Notes: generated by a model not told the origin, from the letters alone. A stretch of DNA of 64,000 bases from Mucilaginibacter pankratovii (GCF_014773265.1 NZ_JACWMY010000009.1:62001-126000); one strand, 5' to 3'; positions 52,660 to 61,049 are shown, numbered from the stretch's first letter. A program made the numbers and translations.

Positions 52660-54222
52660 ATGATTAAACCCAACACCTCCGTACTTGTTATAGATGACGA
52701 GGAATTTGTGCGGGACAATATACAGGACATTTTAATGCCGCCTACTGATCAATACGAGTTTGAGAGCATGAATGAGGCCGTTAACGTTCTTTTTGATGTG
52801 CCAAAACCACTATTGGCCGTTCGCACTCCGGGGATTCCTGAGTTTACTGTTGAAAAAGCGGCAAACGGGATGGAGGGCCTCAAAATGGTGCGTAAGGCTC
52901 TCGAACGGGGTAAACCTTATGCAGTTATTTTTCTGGATATGCGTATGCCCGGCTGGAGCGGGCTGGAAACCGCGAAAGAAATAAGGAAATATGATTTAAA
53001 GGCCGAGATCATTTTTATTACGGCTTACAGCGACCGGTCTATTAACGAGATTGTAGAAGAAGCCGGCCAAAATGTAGGATACCACTGCAAGCCATACGCG
53101 CCCGAAGAAATTATACAATTGGCAACCAAAGCAGTAAGCGATTATAATAAGCTGCGCAACCTGGAGCAACTGATAGAATCTATCTCTTCAATTGGGTTGA
53201 ACCGCCTGCAGCTTACCTCTCTGTTGAAAAACATTCTCGATCAGGTTGCGGGGTCGCTCAATACAGATCTCGCCCTTATTGGTAAGCTCGACGATGATTT
53301 TACTTACGAAAAGATTATCTCGATAGGCGCGATGGAGGAAAAGATCAATCTTACAGAGCTCATTTCCAGGGTAAAAAGTGTGCCGGTAGAAGAAGATACC
53401 GTTGTTCAATTGGACGAACTTGTTTTGGCAAGGATAGACAATTACTCGGTTTTTGCGCTGTTGAAAAAAGGAGAGCGGCTAAAAACCGAAAAGATGTATA
53501 TGCTCAAACTTTTTGTTCAGAATGCGGCGCAAGCTATCCGTAATGCAGAGCTTAACGAGAAGCTTATCCAAAAAGAAAAACTATCGGCCGTTGGTCAGGT
53601 GATCGGCATGGTAATGCATGATCTTCGTGCACCTATTAAAAACATTAAGCTGATGACTGATATGATGCGTGATGAGGGTGTTGAAAGCGATCTCATTGAT
53701 ATGATAGATGGTTCGGCAGAACAAGCTTCGCTCATCTTTGATGATTTTCTTGATTTTATCCATCAAACACCAATTAAAAAATTACCGGTCGACCTGAAAG
53801 CCATTATCAACGATGCCGTAAACTTAGCGGCAAGTAGGGATGGTATTGGGCAGGTTAGCATCAAAGTACAGATGGAGGATGCCTTGATGATCTATGGCGA
53901 TGAAAGTAAACTACGGCGTACTTTAAGTAACCTGGTAAACAACGCGGTAGATGCTCTTACGGGCAGCCACACAGCCGGTGCCGAAATTGTTATAGCAGCA
54001 CTTAAAACAGGTAGCGGTATTGAGCTATCCGTATCTGATAATGGGCCGGGCATACCTGAGGAGATTATTGGCACACTGTTCGACCCATTTGTAACCCGCA
54101 ATAAAAGTAACGGTACCGGGTTGGGCCTGGCTATTGTTAAGCAATATGTTTGCGCACATGGCGGCGAAATTGCCATAAACAATAATGGCGGCGCCTGCTT
54201 TTTAATCACACTTCCTTTATAG
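52660..54222 (+). CDS. Receiver-histidine kinase hybrid (REC-GAF-like-HisKA-HATPase)
   Basis: 520 residues, no membrane helix. The receiver domain (about 1-160) has IDDEE (12-15), phospho-acceptor Asp93 in FLDMRMPG and Lys144 in HCKPYAP. A typical receiver has its Asp near 54: about 40 extra residues (about 26-66) sit between helix 1 and the next strand. A GAF-like middle (about 165-300) is followed by HisKA with His320 in MVMHDLRAPIKN, and HATPase with NLVNNAVDAL, DNGPGIP and GTGLGLAI. The kinase thus reads its own receiver. The next gene starts 18 bp later. Confidence 0.93.
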   Translation: MIKPNTSVLVIDDEEFVRDNIQDILMPPTDQYEFESMNEAVNVLFDVPKPLLAVRTPGIPEFTVEKAANGMEGLKMVRKALERGKPYAVIFLDMRMPGWSGLETAKEIRKYDLKAEIIFITAYSDRSINEIVEEAGQNVGYHCKPYAPEEIIQLATKAVSDYNKLRNLEQLIESISSIGLNRLQLTSLLKNILDQVAGSLNTDLALIGKLDDDFTYEKIISIGAMEEKINLTELISRVKSVPVEEDTVVQLDELVLARIDNYSVFALLKKGERLKTEKMYMLKLFVQNAAQAIRNAELNEKLIQKEKLSAVGQVIGMVMHDLRAPIKNIKLMTDMMRDEGVESDLIDMIDGSAEQASLIFDDFLDFIHQTPIKKLPVDLKAIINDAVNLAASRDGIGQVSIKVQMEDALMIYGDESKLRRTLSNLVNNAVDALTGSHTAGAEIVIAALKTGSGIELSVSDNGPGIPEEIIGTLFDPFVTRNKSNGTGLGLAIVKQYVCAHGGEIAINNNGGACFLITLPL

Positions 54223-54240
54223 CCTAATTTACCACAAATT

Positions 54241-55977
54241 ATGATAACAACAGCAGGCATATCTGAAGAGGAAGATGCAGCAAAAACCATTGAGACCTAT
54301 CGCGAGCTGATAGCCGCCTCTAATACAGGCGCCTGGGAGTATTTTATAGCCAGCCGCAGGCTCAATTGTAACGAAGTTTATTTTTCACTGTTGGGGCGGT
54401 CGTCTCATGAATTTGAATTACAGGGCGACAATTTGCAGCCGATCTGGATAGACCTGCTCCACCCGGATGACGTTGCCGCGGCAACCAACTGCTTTGAGCG
54501 GTATGTGCTCGACCCGCAGGATCAGGCGTATGAAAACTTTTTCAGAATGTTACATGCCAATGGGTCTTGGGTGTGGATCTGGTCGCGCGGCAGGTACATA
54601 AAGGATAAGGACGGACGAAATACCGACAGGATAATTGGCACCCATACCGATGCGACCGCTGTTAAAACTGCAGAAGAAGAAACGCAGCGCGAACGCTTAA
54701 TGTTGCGAACGCTTATAGATAACCTTCCTGATACGATATATATTAAGGATGTGGGTGCCCGCAAAATCATCGCTAATAAAGCGGATGTAAAGGCCATAGG
54801 TGCTGCCTCAGAAGCGGCAGTGCTTGGCAAAACCGACCTGGAACTTTTTAATAACGAAATAGGTTTGCGCGGTTACCAGGATGACCTGCAGGTGTTGGCC
54901 AGTGGCGTGGCCATGATGAACAAAGAGGAACTTTTTTACGACCCCGATGGCACGCCGCACTGGTTACTTACATCTAAAGTGCCGGTGAGGGATGAGTCCG
55001 GCAAAGTTACCCGCATATTGGGCATTGGCCATCATATTACCGAGCGTAAAAAGAATGAAGAGGCGCTGCGGAACCTGAACACCGAACTGCAGGCACTTAA
55101 TCAACAGCTTACGCTGCGAAAAGAGCAGGAGCTGGAGCAAGCCATAGCGCGCGGGAAATTTGAAATTGCATCAGAAGTGCTGCACGATATTGGCAACGCG
55201 CTGGTTGGGTTTTCGGCATACCTTAACCGTATAAAGCGAGTGCTGGATCGTTTTAATACCGAAACGGTTATTCAGTTGGCTTCATTTATTCAGGCACAGC
55301 AGTCTTTACTGGCAGTTGGGCTTGGCGAGGCAAAAAGCAATGCCCTTGCATCACTTACAGCCGGGCTCGCAAAAACGCAGGCAGATAATAAAACGGATCT
55401 CGCGGCATCTGTTACAGAGCTGATGAACATTCTGTCGCACATTCAGGATATCCTATCCATCCAGCGGCAATTTGTTAAGGGCCATGAGGGCAATAACGAA
55501 CGTAAAGCCGTAAACCTGGCTAATGTAATTGAGGATTGCCGGGCTATGCTGAATGCATCGCTGGAAAAGAAGAAAATAACACTGAATGTAGAAATTGCTA
55601 CCGGCGTTCAATCAATAAAAGGAGACCACACCAAACTGATGCAGGTGCTTTTAAATGTGATAAAGAATAGTATAGAAGCTATGGACGAGGAGACAGCTGA
55701 CAAGCGGATCAGTATATCTCTTAAGGCAGTTGGCGAACGCCTGGAACTGAATATTGCCGATAATGGCAAAGGTTTCGATGCGGCAACCGGAAGCCGGTTC
55801 TTTCAGCGTGGTTTTACCACAAAGGAAAGCGGTACCGGCCTGGGGCTTTATAATTGCAGGACAGTTATAGATAGCCATGGTGGTTCATTTGTGATTGAGA
55901 GCGACGGACCAGGCCTGGGCACGATTACCCGCATTGTTTTGTATAGCGATGCCAGGGACAGTACTGTAACAGAGTAA
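54241..55977 (+). CDS. Double-PAS sensor histidine kinase
   Basis: 578 residues, soluble. PAS 1 (about 19-145) has WEYFIASRRLNCNEVYFSLL and PAC-type GSWVWIWSRGRYIKDKDGR. PAS 2 (about 152-270) has NLPDTIYIKDVGARKIIANK and GTPHWLLTSKVPVRDESGKV. The phospho-acceptor is His315 in SEVLHDIGNALVGF, a HisKA variant in which HDIGN replaces the common HELRNPL. The HATPase part has NVIKNSIEAMDE, DNGKGFDAATGSR and GTGLGLYN. It forms a bicistron with the receiver-kinase at 52660, so a phosphorelay between them is likely. Neither protein has a DNA-binding output. Confidence 0.93.
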   Translation: MITTAGISEEEDAAKTIETYRELIAASNTGAWEYFIASRRLNCNEVYFSLLGRSSHEFELQGDNLQPIWIDLLHPDDVAAATNCFERYVLDPQDQAYENFFRMLHANGSWVWIWSRGRYIKDKDGRNTDRIIGTHTDATAVKTAEEETQRERLMLRTLIDNLPDTIYIKDVGARKIIANKADVKAIGAASEAAVLGKTDLELFNNEIGLRGYQDDLQVLASGVAMMNKEELFYDPDGTPHWLLTSKVPVRDESGKVTRILGIGHHITERKKNEEALRNLNTELQALNQQLTLRKEQELEQAIARGKFEIASEVLHDIGNALVGFSAYLNRIKRVLDRFNTETVIQLASFIQAQQSLLAVGLGEAKSNALASLTAGLAKTQADNKTDLAASVTELMNILSHIQDILSIQRQFVKGHEGNNERKAVNLANVIEDCRAMLNASLEKKKITLNVEIATGVQSIKGDHTKLMQVLLNVIKNSIEAMDEETADKRISISLKAVGERLELNIADNGKGFDAATGSRFFQRGFTTKESGTGLGLYNCRTVIDSHGGSFVIESDGPGLGTITRIVLYSDARDSTVTE

Positions 55978-56035
55978 GAAGTTGGTGAATTTAGGATAAT
56001 GATGAAGCGCTTAGAAATAAACCAATAAATCCTCG

Positions 56036-56100
56036 TGGGGAGTTACCGGGTTCGAACCAGTGACCGCTCCCGATTATAAATCGGGATGCGCTGAGCTAAA
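56036..56100 (-). pseudogene. Degenerate tRNA remnant forming the 3' end of the GIY-YIG gene
   Basis: On the minus strand, TTTAGCTCAGC (end of acceptor, start of D arm) is shared with the tRNA-Val at 56378-56452. The D loop is deleted, an anticodon-like stem TCCCGA/TCGGGA encloses TTTATAA, and the T arm plus acceptor GGTCACTGGTTCGAACCC, GGTAACTCCC differ from tRNA-Val by one or two bases. The 5' acceptor strand is absent, so it cannot fold as a tRNA. Confidence 0.75.
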
Positions 56101-56339
56101 TTGTTCGATAAGTTTTCAATCATCTTTCTGCTTTTCCAGGCTTTGATCTGATGTTCGCGTTTGCCAGCGGTTCCTTTAGTTGGATGCTCTTCTGTCCAAA
56201 CAATTGTCCAATCAGGAGTCCTACCGGTAAATCCTTTATGATTAGTATTATGTTTTTTCAAACGGTCAACAAGGTCGGAGGTAGAGCCGATATAATACTT
56301 GTCGAGATTTGTTGAGTAAAGTATGTAAGTGAAAAACAT
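56043..56339 (-). CDS. GIY-YIG endonuclease-like protein with tRNA-encoded C-terminus
   Basis: 98 residues, beginning MFFTYILYSTNLDKYYIGST. The GIY-YIG motifs are intact: YIL, YYIG, Arg in DLVDRLKKH, and Glu in GKREHQIKAWKSRKM. This is the stand-alone URI-family nuclease domain (about 1-77). The last 21 residues, NNLAQRIPIYNRERSLVRTR after IENLS, are encoded by the degenerate tRNA at 56036-56100. The family normally ends soon after KAWKSRK. The gene lies 38 bp downstream of tRNA-Val and its terminator hairpin. Function of stand-alone proteins of this family is not established; a mobile-element role is suspected. Confidence 0.85.
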   Translation of the reverse strand: MFFTYILYSTNLDKYYIGSTSDLVDRLKKHNTNHKGFTGRTPDWTIVWTEEHPTKGTAGKREHQIKAWKSRKMIENLSNNLAQRIPIYNRERSLVRTR

Positions 56340-56349
56340 TTGTAAATGA

Positions 56350-56375
56350 AAAAGGCATCCAATTGGATGCCTTTT
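56350..56375 (-). terminator. Palindromic terminator of tRNA-Val
   Basis: A perfect 26-base palindrome AAAAGGCATCCAA/TTGGATGCCTTTT directly downstream of the tRNA (minus). On the minus strand it ends CCTTTT. Confidence 0.8.
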
Positions 56376-56377
56376 CG

Positions 56378-56452
56378 TGGGAGTTACTGGGTTCGAACCA
56401 GTGACCCTCTGCTTGTAAGGCAGATGCTCTGAACCAGCTGAGCTAAACTCCC
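56378..56452 (-). tRNA. tRNA-Val(UAC)
   Basis: 75 bases on the minus strand. Acceptor GGGAGTT/AACTCCC, D arm GCTC/GAGC, anticodon arm TCTGC-CTTACAA-GCAGA with anticodon TAC, variable GGGTC, T arm ACTGG-TTCGAAC-CCAGT, discriminator A. All stems pair perfectly. CCA is not encoded. An associated palindromic terminator follows. Confidence 0.95.
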
Positions 56453-56539
56453 TTCGTTTTGGGATTGCAAATATAGAGTTTAGTGTTAATTAGACAAAAA
56501 ATATTTTAAAATATTTTTAACAGGCAGTAAGTAAGGCGA

Positions 56540-56851
56540 TTACATTGCTATGTTGTGGCCCGGCCGTGGGTCTTCGGGTAAAATTTCCATCTCAGGGTAG
56601 TCAATATAGTCGGCATACCACTGTATTGCGCTCACCACATCCAGTGCATCCTCGGCGGCTATATTGATAGTTTCGAAAGCGTAGAGCTTCTCGTGGGCGT
56701 ATCCGTAAAGTTGAATTTCGCTTTCGCTCGGGCTAAAACGATCGTAGTTTAAACAGTAAACCCTTATTTTTAAACTGGTGTCTCTTGAATGAATAACATC
56801 CCTGCATGGATCCTTAGGATCGGTAGCCAATAAATATACATTGTAATCCAT
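56540..56851 (-). CDS. Hypothetical protein, 103 residues
   Basis: Soluble, no signal peptide. N-terminus MDYNVYLLATDPKDPCRDV, middle SLKIRVYCLNYDRFSPSESE, C-terminus LDVVSAIQWYADYIDYPEME and a Pro-rich end. Mixed alpha/beta with many Tyr and acidic residues. Family not recognised. Start ATG 56851 is the first in frame. It stands alone between tRNA-Val and the candidate small RNA. Confidence 0.65.
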   Translation of the reverse strand: MDYNVYLLATDPKDPCRDVIHSRDTSLKIRVYCLNYDRFSPSESEIQLYGYAHEKLYAFETINIAAEDALDVVSAIQWYADYIDYPEMEILPEDPRPGHNIAM

Positions 56852-57065
56852 CTGCTTAGTATTGGGAGTGGTTTATAAATATCTTAATGATAACTAATTA
56901 CCGGGCATTGTGTTTTTGATAATATAAATTATAGCCATTGGGGGAAATTTCCCCATAAGTTGTGAATGTATTTCTACAACTTAAAACCACACCTGCCAAA
57001 AAAGCCCTTATTTCTTTATAATTAAGCGCTTTTTAATTTCGGCACAAGTATTGAATTAGAGTTAA

Positions 57066-57142
57066 TACCCTTCTCAAAGGGTGTTTTTCATAGGTAGATG
57101 TAGGGCCGACAAAACTGCGAGAGTTTTTTCGGCCTTTTTTTG
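57066..57142 (+). ncRNA. Candidate small RNA with terminator
   Basis: In the 438-bp spacer 56852-57289 a short unit has a hairpin ACCCTT/AAGGGT (57067-57082), an A/T-G linker and a strong Rho-independent terminator: stem GGCCGA-c-AAAACT with AGTTTT-t-TCGGCC (57104-57134), then seven T. It has no open frame. A sigma-54-like pair, GGCAC (57041-57045) and TTGA (57051-57054), lies 10 bp apart just upstream, though GA stands in place of the consensus GC at -12. Confidence 0.45.
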
Positions 57143-57289
57143 TTTTAAAAATCACACTCTTTTTTTAGCTACTCCCATTTTAGCTACTCTGTTTACAGCT
57201 AACAAGTTTAGCATAAATCTCAATCTGATTATCCGGCGAATGCGTTTATCACATTAATTAAACATCTACAGTAATCTTTAATAAGTATT

Positions 57290-57982
57290 ATGAAAACAGA
57301 AACTAACTCAACTACAGGCGGAGCAAATATGGCCAGGCGGTCGTTTTTGCGTTATGCCGGAGCGGGTGCCGCTGCCGTTGCTGTGCTTGGCGCATCATCT
57401 TGCAGAACAGGCCATATCGAACCTCCTACCGATTACACAGACATCGGTTCGGGCGATATTGGCATATTAAACTATGCTTACGCGCTGGAGCAGCTGGAAG
57501 CGGCCTTTTACCTGCAGGTTGTTGCTACGCCCTATAGCGGCATCAGTACCGCAGAAACAGCTTACCTTACCGATATTAAGGACCATGAAGTTTTGCACCG
57601 CGACTTCTTTAAAACAGCATTGGGGGGCGCAGCAATAAAAGGGCTTACGCCAGATTTTTCTACCATCAACTTCAGCGATCGTGCAAGTGTATTAAATGCA
57701 GCCAAACTTTTTGAAGATACGGGCGTAAAGGCTTACGACGGCGCGGGTTACCTAATCCAAAACCCTGACTATTTAACCATAGCGGGTAAAATTGTTTCGG
57801 TAGAAGCAAGGCACGCCTCGTTAATAGCTAACCTGATAACTCCGGGTAGCTTTGTTAACCCCGATCAGGTAGACGAGAATGGTATCAACAGGTCTGCATC
57901 AATTGCCGAAATACTCGGCGCAGTTAATGGTTTCCTGAAAACCAAAGTAATAGCATCAAGTTTTAACTACGATAAAGTATAA
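57290..57982 (+). CDS. Ferritin-like domain lipoprotein with Tat-type leader
   Basis: 230 residues. The leader contains MARRSFLRYAGAGAAA (twin-arginine motif) and a lipobox LGASSC (Cys38), so it is predicted as a Tat-exported lipoprotein. The ferritin-like four-helix bundle (about 55-195) has metal-ligand candidates LEQLEAAFY, DIKDHEVLHRDFF and VSVEARHASLI. Related proteins include plant and bacterial desiccation-linked PCC13-62-like proteins; a role in iron or stress is possible but unproven. ATG at residue 14 is an alternative start. A second gene of the same type follows after 6 bp. Confidence 0.88.
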   Translation: MKTETNSTTGGANMARRSFLRYAGAGAAAVAVLGASSCRTGHIEPPTDYTDIGSGDIGILNYAYALEQLEAAFYLQVVATPYSGISTAETAYLTDIKDHEVLHRDFFKTALGGAAIKGLTPDFSTINFSDRASVLNAAKLFEDTGVKAYDGAGYLIQNPDYLTIAGKIVSVEARHASLIANLITPGSFVNPDQVDENGINRSASIAEILGAVNGFLKTKVIASSFNYDKV

Positions 57983-57988
57983 CCCGCC

Positions 57989-58846
57989 ATGAATTTATTT
58001 GAAATAGTAAACGAAATAGAAAAAGTTGATCCGGAAATACACGAAAGGTTAAATCCCCGCCGTGCCGCCATCAAAAATATAACCAGCTTTGGCTCTAAAG
58101 TAGCCCTTGCTGCCATGCCTTTTGCTTTAGGCACCATGTTTAAAAAAGCTTATGGCGCTGCATCTACTGCCGATGTTATAGGTGTATTAAATTATGCTTT
58201 AACGTTAGAATATCTTGAGGCCGGCTTTTATAATGCAGGTAGTGCAAAACCGGGATTGTTCCCTGGTTCGGATGTGCTATACATCAACAAAATTACTGCC
58301 GACGAAAACCACCACGTTACCTTTTTGAAAAATGTGATTGGCTCGTTAGGCGGTACTGCCGTTGCTGCCCCTGCGGTAGATTATACCGGTGGTAATAACA
58401 AAGGCGGAGGGCCGTTCGCTACCGTGTTTACAAACTACGATACCTTTTTGGCGGTGGCCCAGGTGTTTGAAGATACCGGCGTACGTGCTTATAAAGGCGC
58501 TGCTCCTATCTTACTGGGTAACCAGGTGGTATTAACTGCTGCTTTGGGTATCCATGCTGTAGAAGCACGCCACGCAGCTGCCATACGTAAATTGCGTAAC
58601 GACAGGGCGAACGGCGCAACCGCAAAACCAACGATATTGCCGTACATTGTTAGTACGGCCTCTTTAGGTAACGATACCGGTGTAGCTGTTGCTAACGGCA
58701 ATTATGCAGGTGAAGAGAACGTTACCCAGGGAGGTGTGAATTTAAGCTCACTGGCTTCGGCCGCTGTGGTTACTGCTGCCTTTGATGAACCTTTAACTAA
58801 AGATCAGGTGCTGGCCCTGTTAGTTGGTTCGTTCATTGTGAACTAA
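57989..58846 (+). CDS. Ferritin-like domain protein, partner of the gene upstream
   Basis: 285 residues, the second ferritin-like gene, 6 bp after the first. The N-terminal RRAAIKN plus a hydrophobic stretch (VALAAMPFALGTMF) resembles a weak Tat or anchor signal, but no lipobox is seen. Helix motifs are LTLEYLEAGFY, ADENHHVTFLKN, VFEDTGVRAYKG and HAVEARHAAAIRK, giving a full set of Glu/His ligands. The C-terminal about 65 residues are an extension, with TILPYIVSTASLGNDTGV. Probably co-exported with the upstream gene. Confidence 0.87.
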   Translation: MNLFEIVNEIEKVDPEIHERLNPRRAAIKNITSFGSKVALAAMPFALGTMFKKAYGAASTADVIGVLNYALTLEYLEAGFYNAGSAKPGLFPGSDVLYINKITADENHHVTFLKNVIGSLGGTAVAAPAVDYTGGNNKGGGPFATVFTNYDTFLAVAQVFEDTGVRAYKGAAPILLGNQVVLTAALGIHAVEARHAAAIRKLRNDRANGATAKPTILPYIVSTASLGNDTGVAVANGNYAGEENVTQGGVNLSSLASAAVVTAAFDEPLTKDQVLALLVGSFIVN

Positions 58847-58871
58847 CTGCTTTTACCAAAACAACAAATGC

Positions 58872-58905
58872 AAAGCGGCCCCGGGGATTTCTCCGGGGCC
58901 ACTTT
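58872..58905. terminator. Bidirectional terminator between ferritin-like and DUF6600 genes
   Basis: A GC stem GGCCCCGG/CCGGGGCC (58877-58884 with 58893-58900) extended by AAAG/CTTT. It serves the convergent genes on both sides. Confidence 0.8.
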
Positions 58906-58916
58906 GTTATATAATA

Positions 58917-60866
58917 TTAATTTTTGCCGCGTAAGTAGGGCCTTGAGGGGCGTTGCGGTTGTTGTTGCGGCTGCTGGCGCTGTTGCTCCTGTTGTTGCCT
59001 TTGTTGCTCGCGGGCCTGCTGTTGTTGCTGGCGTTGCTGTTCGGCCTGTTGTTGGCGGGCCTGTTCCTGCTGCTGGCGCTGTTGTTCCTGCTGTTGCTTT
59101 TGTTGCTCGCGTGCCTGTTCCTGTTGTTGGCGCTGTTGTTCACGTGCCTGCTGCTGTTGCTGCTCCTGCTGTTGCTTTTGCTGCTGGCGAACCTGGTCTG
59201 CCTGTTGGCGTTGTTGCTCGGCTTGTTGCTGGCGGGTTTGCTCTTGCTGCTGACGTTGTTGTTCAGCTTGCTGCTGGCGTTGCTGTTGCACTTGCTGGCG
59301 CTGTTGTTCGCGAGCCTGTTCGGTCTGCTGGCGTTGTTGTTCGGTTTGCTGCTGGCGTTGCTGTTGCACTTGCTGGCGCTGCTGCTCGCGTGCCTGTTCA
59401 GCCTGCTGGCGCTGTTGCTCGGTTTGCTGCTGGCGTTGCTGTTGCACTTGCTGGCGCTGTTGCTCACGGGCCTGTTCGGCCTGCTGACGTTGTTGCTCGG
59501 TTTGCTGCTGTCTTAATTGCTCCTGCTGTTGCCTTTGTTGCTGGCCACGCTGTTGCTGTTCTTGTTTCCTTTGCAAATCGGTTTGTTGCTCGCCGGCCTG
59601 CTGTTGCTGCTGGCGTTGCTGCTGCATTTGTTGGCGCTGCTGTTCGCGACTTTGATCTGCCTGCTGGCGTTGTTGTTCGGTTTGCTGCTGACGCTGCTGT
59701 TCCGTTTGCAGCTGGCGTTGTACCTGCATTTGCTGGCGTTGCTGCTCGCGGGTTTGTCTTTGCTGCTCTGCTGCCTGCTGGCCGGGGTTATTCAGGTCGA
59801 TAGGGCGGCGGGCAGGCCTGTCAGCACCAACCTGTTGGCCGGGCTGTACGGCGTTGCCTGCATCGGCGGGGCGCCTGTTAAAACGACCATTGCCGTCGCC
59901 ACGCTGCCCGTTTGGTGTATTAGGTCGGTTATTATCAGTACGTACAAAGCGGCTGTTGTTTGAGCGCGCCTCGTTTGCCAGCCTGCCGGCGTTCTCGCGC
60001 TGTGTAACGGCGCCGTTGCGCCTATCGGTACCGCCTATTCGCTGGTTAGGATTCTGTTGCCTGTAAGCTGCGCCATCAATTACTTTTGATGGGCGCGCGT
60101 TTCTGTCCCTGCGGATGTCCGGCCGATAAAAATTAACCGAGTTACGATTGAAAGTGTTGCGCGAAGGCCGGTCTATATTATTGATATTATAAACTCTTAC
60201 AACGCGCTTGGTATAGCGCTGTATCTCATCGCGGCGCGGGCCGCTTACATAAACCCGGTTGTTATACCTGTAAGTATTGCGGATGAAATTACTCCTTCCG
60301 TATATGGTATGTACCCGTGCATATGGCACGCAATAGTTATAAACGTTTGTGTAGTTGATATACGCGTACGGCGCAAACGACCAATAAAAATCGGGTGTAG
60401 AATAGGAGTTGTAATAATCATCGTTGTACGATGCATTATAAGCCACTTCAGGTGTCATCGGTGCCCAGCCGTAATAACCGTCACCGTCTCTCCAGTCTAC
60501 CCAGGCGGGTGCCCATTCGCTGCCGGGTACCCATTCCCATCCATAGTAATCATCGTAGGTCCAGCGGCCATAGTGGAAGGTTGCCCATCCCCATTCATAA
60601 TCAGATACCCAGGTATTACCATAGGAGGTATACACCCAGTGGCCATTAGTTACATACGGGCGGAAATCCTGGTCTACATCAGGCACCCATACATCGCCAT
60701 ACTTGGCATCATATACCCAGGTGCCATAAGGCGCCAGCTGATCGTAAAACTCCTGTGTGGAGATATATTGCCCGCCCTCATCTTGTGCGGAGCTTTTTGC
60801 GGGGGCAATTGCCATCAGCATGATGGCTAAAAGTGCTGTCCCCCATATTTTGGTTAATATTTTCAT
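58917..60866 (-). CDS. DUF6600 protein with Gln/Arg-rich repeat tail
   Basis: 649 residues. A signal peptide (about 1-28) precedes a Trp/Tyr-rich DUF6600 part (about 30-145) with repeated W-x-x-x-x-Y-G strands (YGTWVYDAKYGDVWVPDV, SDYEWGWATFHYGRWTYDD). A basic Asn/Arg-rich region (about 190-350) follows, then about 280 residues of Gln, Arg and Glu. The tail carries a 26-residue unit repeated at least three times at 78-bp spacing (around 59280-59515). Exported; function unknown. The tail is likely disordered or coiled coil. Many frames of the antisense strand are open because of the repeats. Confidence 0.85.
   Translation of the reverse strand: MKILTKIWGTALLAIMLMAIAPAKSSAQDEGGQYISTQEFYDQLAPYGTWVYDAKYGDVWVPDVDQDFRPYVTNGHWVYTSYGNTWVSDYEWGWATFHYGRWTYDDYYGWEWVPGSEWAPAWVDWRDGDGYYGWAPMTPEVAYNASYNDDYYNSYSTPDFYWSFAPYAYINYTNVYNYCVPYARVHTIYGRSNFIRNTYRYNNRVYVSGPRRDEIQRYTKRVVRVYNINNIDRPSRNTFNRNSVNFYRPDIRRDRNARPSKVIDGAAYRQQNPNQRIGGTDRRNGAVTQRENAGRLANEARSNNSRFVRTDNNRPNTPNGQRGDGNGRFNRRPADAGNAVQPGQQVGADRPARRPIDLNNPGQQAAEQQRQTREQQRQQMQVQRQLQTEQQRQQQTEQQRQQADQSREQQRQQMQQQRQQQQQAGEQQTDLQRKQEQQQRGQQQRQQQEQLRQQQTEQQRQQAEQAREQQRQQVQQQRQQQTEQQRQQAEQAREQQRQQVQQQRQQQTEQQRQQTEQAREQQRQQVQQQRQQQAEQQRQQQEQTRQQQAEQQRQQADQVRQQQKQQQEQQQQQAREQQRQQQEQAREQQKQQQEQQRQQQEQARQQQAEQQRQQQQQAREQQRQQQEQQRQQPQQQPQRPSRPYLRGKN
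59270..59515. repeat. 78-bp tandem repeat in the DUF6600 gene
   Basis: The tag GTTGCACTTG recurs at 59285, 59363 and 59441, exactly 78 bp apart, within otherwise similar CTG/TTG-rich sequence. It encodes the Gln-rich 26-residue unit. Confidence 0.85.
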
Positions 60867-61049
60867 AATATTTCGAGTAAGATAGGCTTATATACAGGTA
60901 TGACTGCGCTAAGTATAAAACGTTTAAACAATAAATAGTTTTAAGCCTTATATTGTATAACAAAACCCGGGCAGAGAAATTTTAGCACATTTGGCTGATT
61001 TCTGCCTTATCTTTTAATAATTTTACAGGCATTTTTAACACAGCATTTT

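Noticed and set aside
59270..59515. CRISPR array
   Set aside because: Regular 78-bp spacing, but the whole unit is repeated and coding; there are no unique spacers and no cas genes.
58868..59803. Long plus-strand frames opposite the DUF6600 gene
   Set aside because: Composed of Val/Ala/Gly or Leu repeats that mirror the CTG/TTG-rich Gln codons; no start signal or family.
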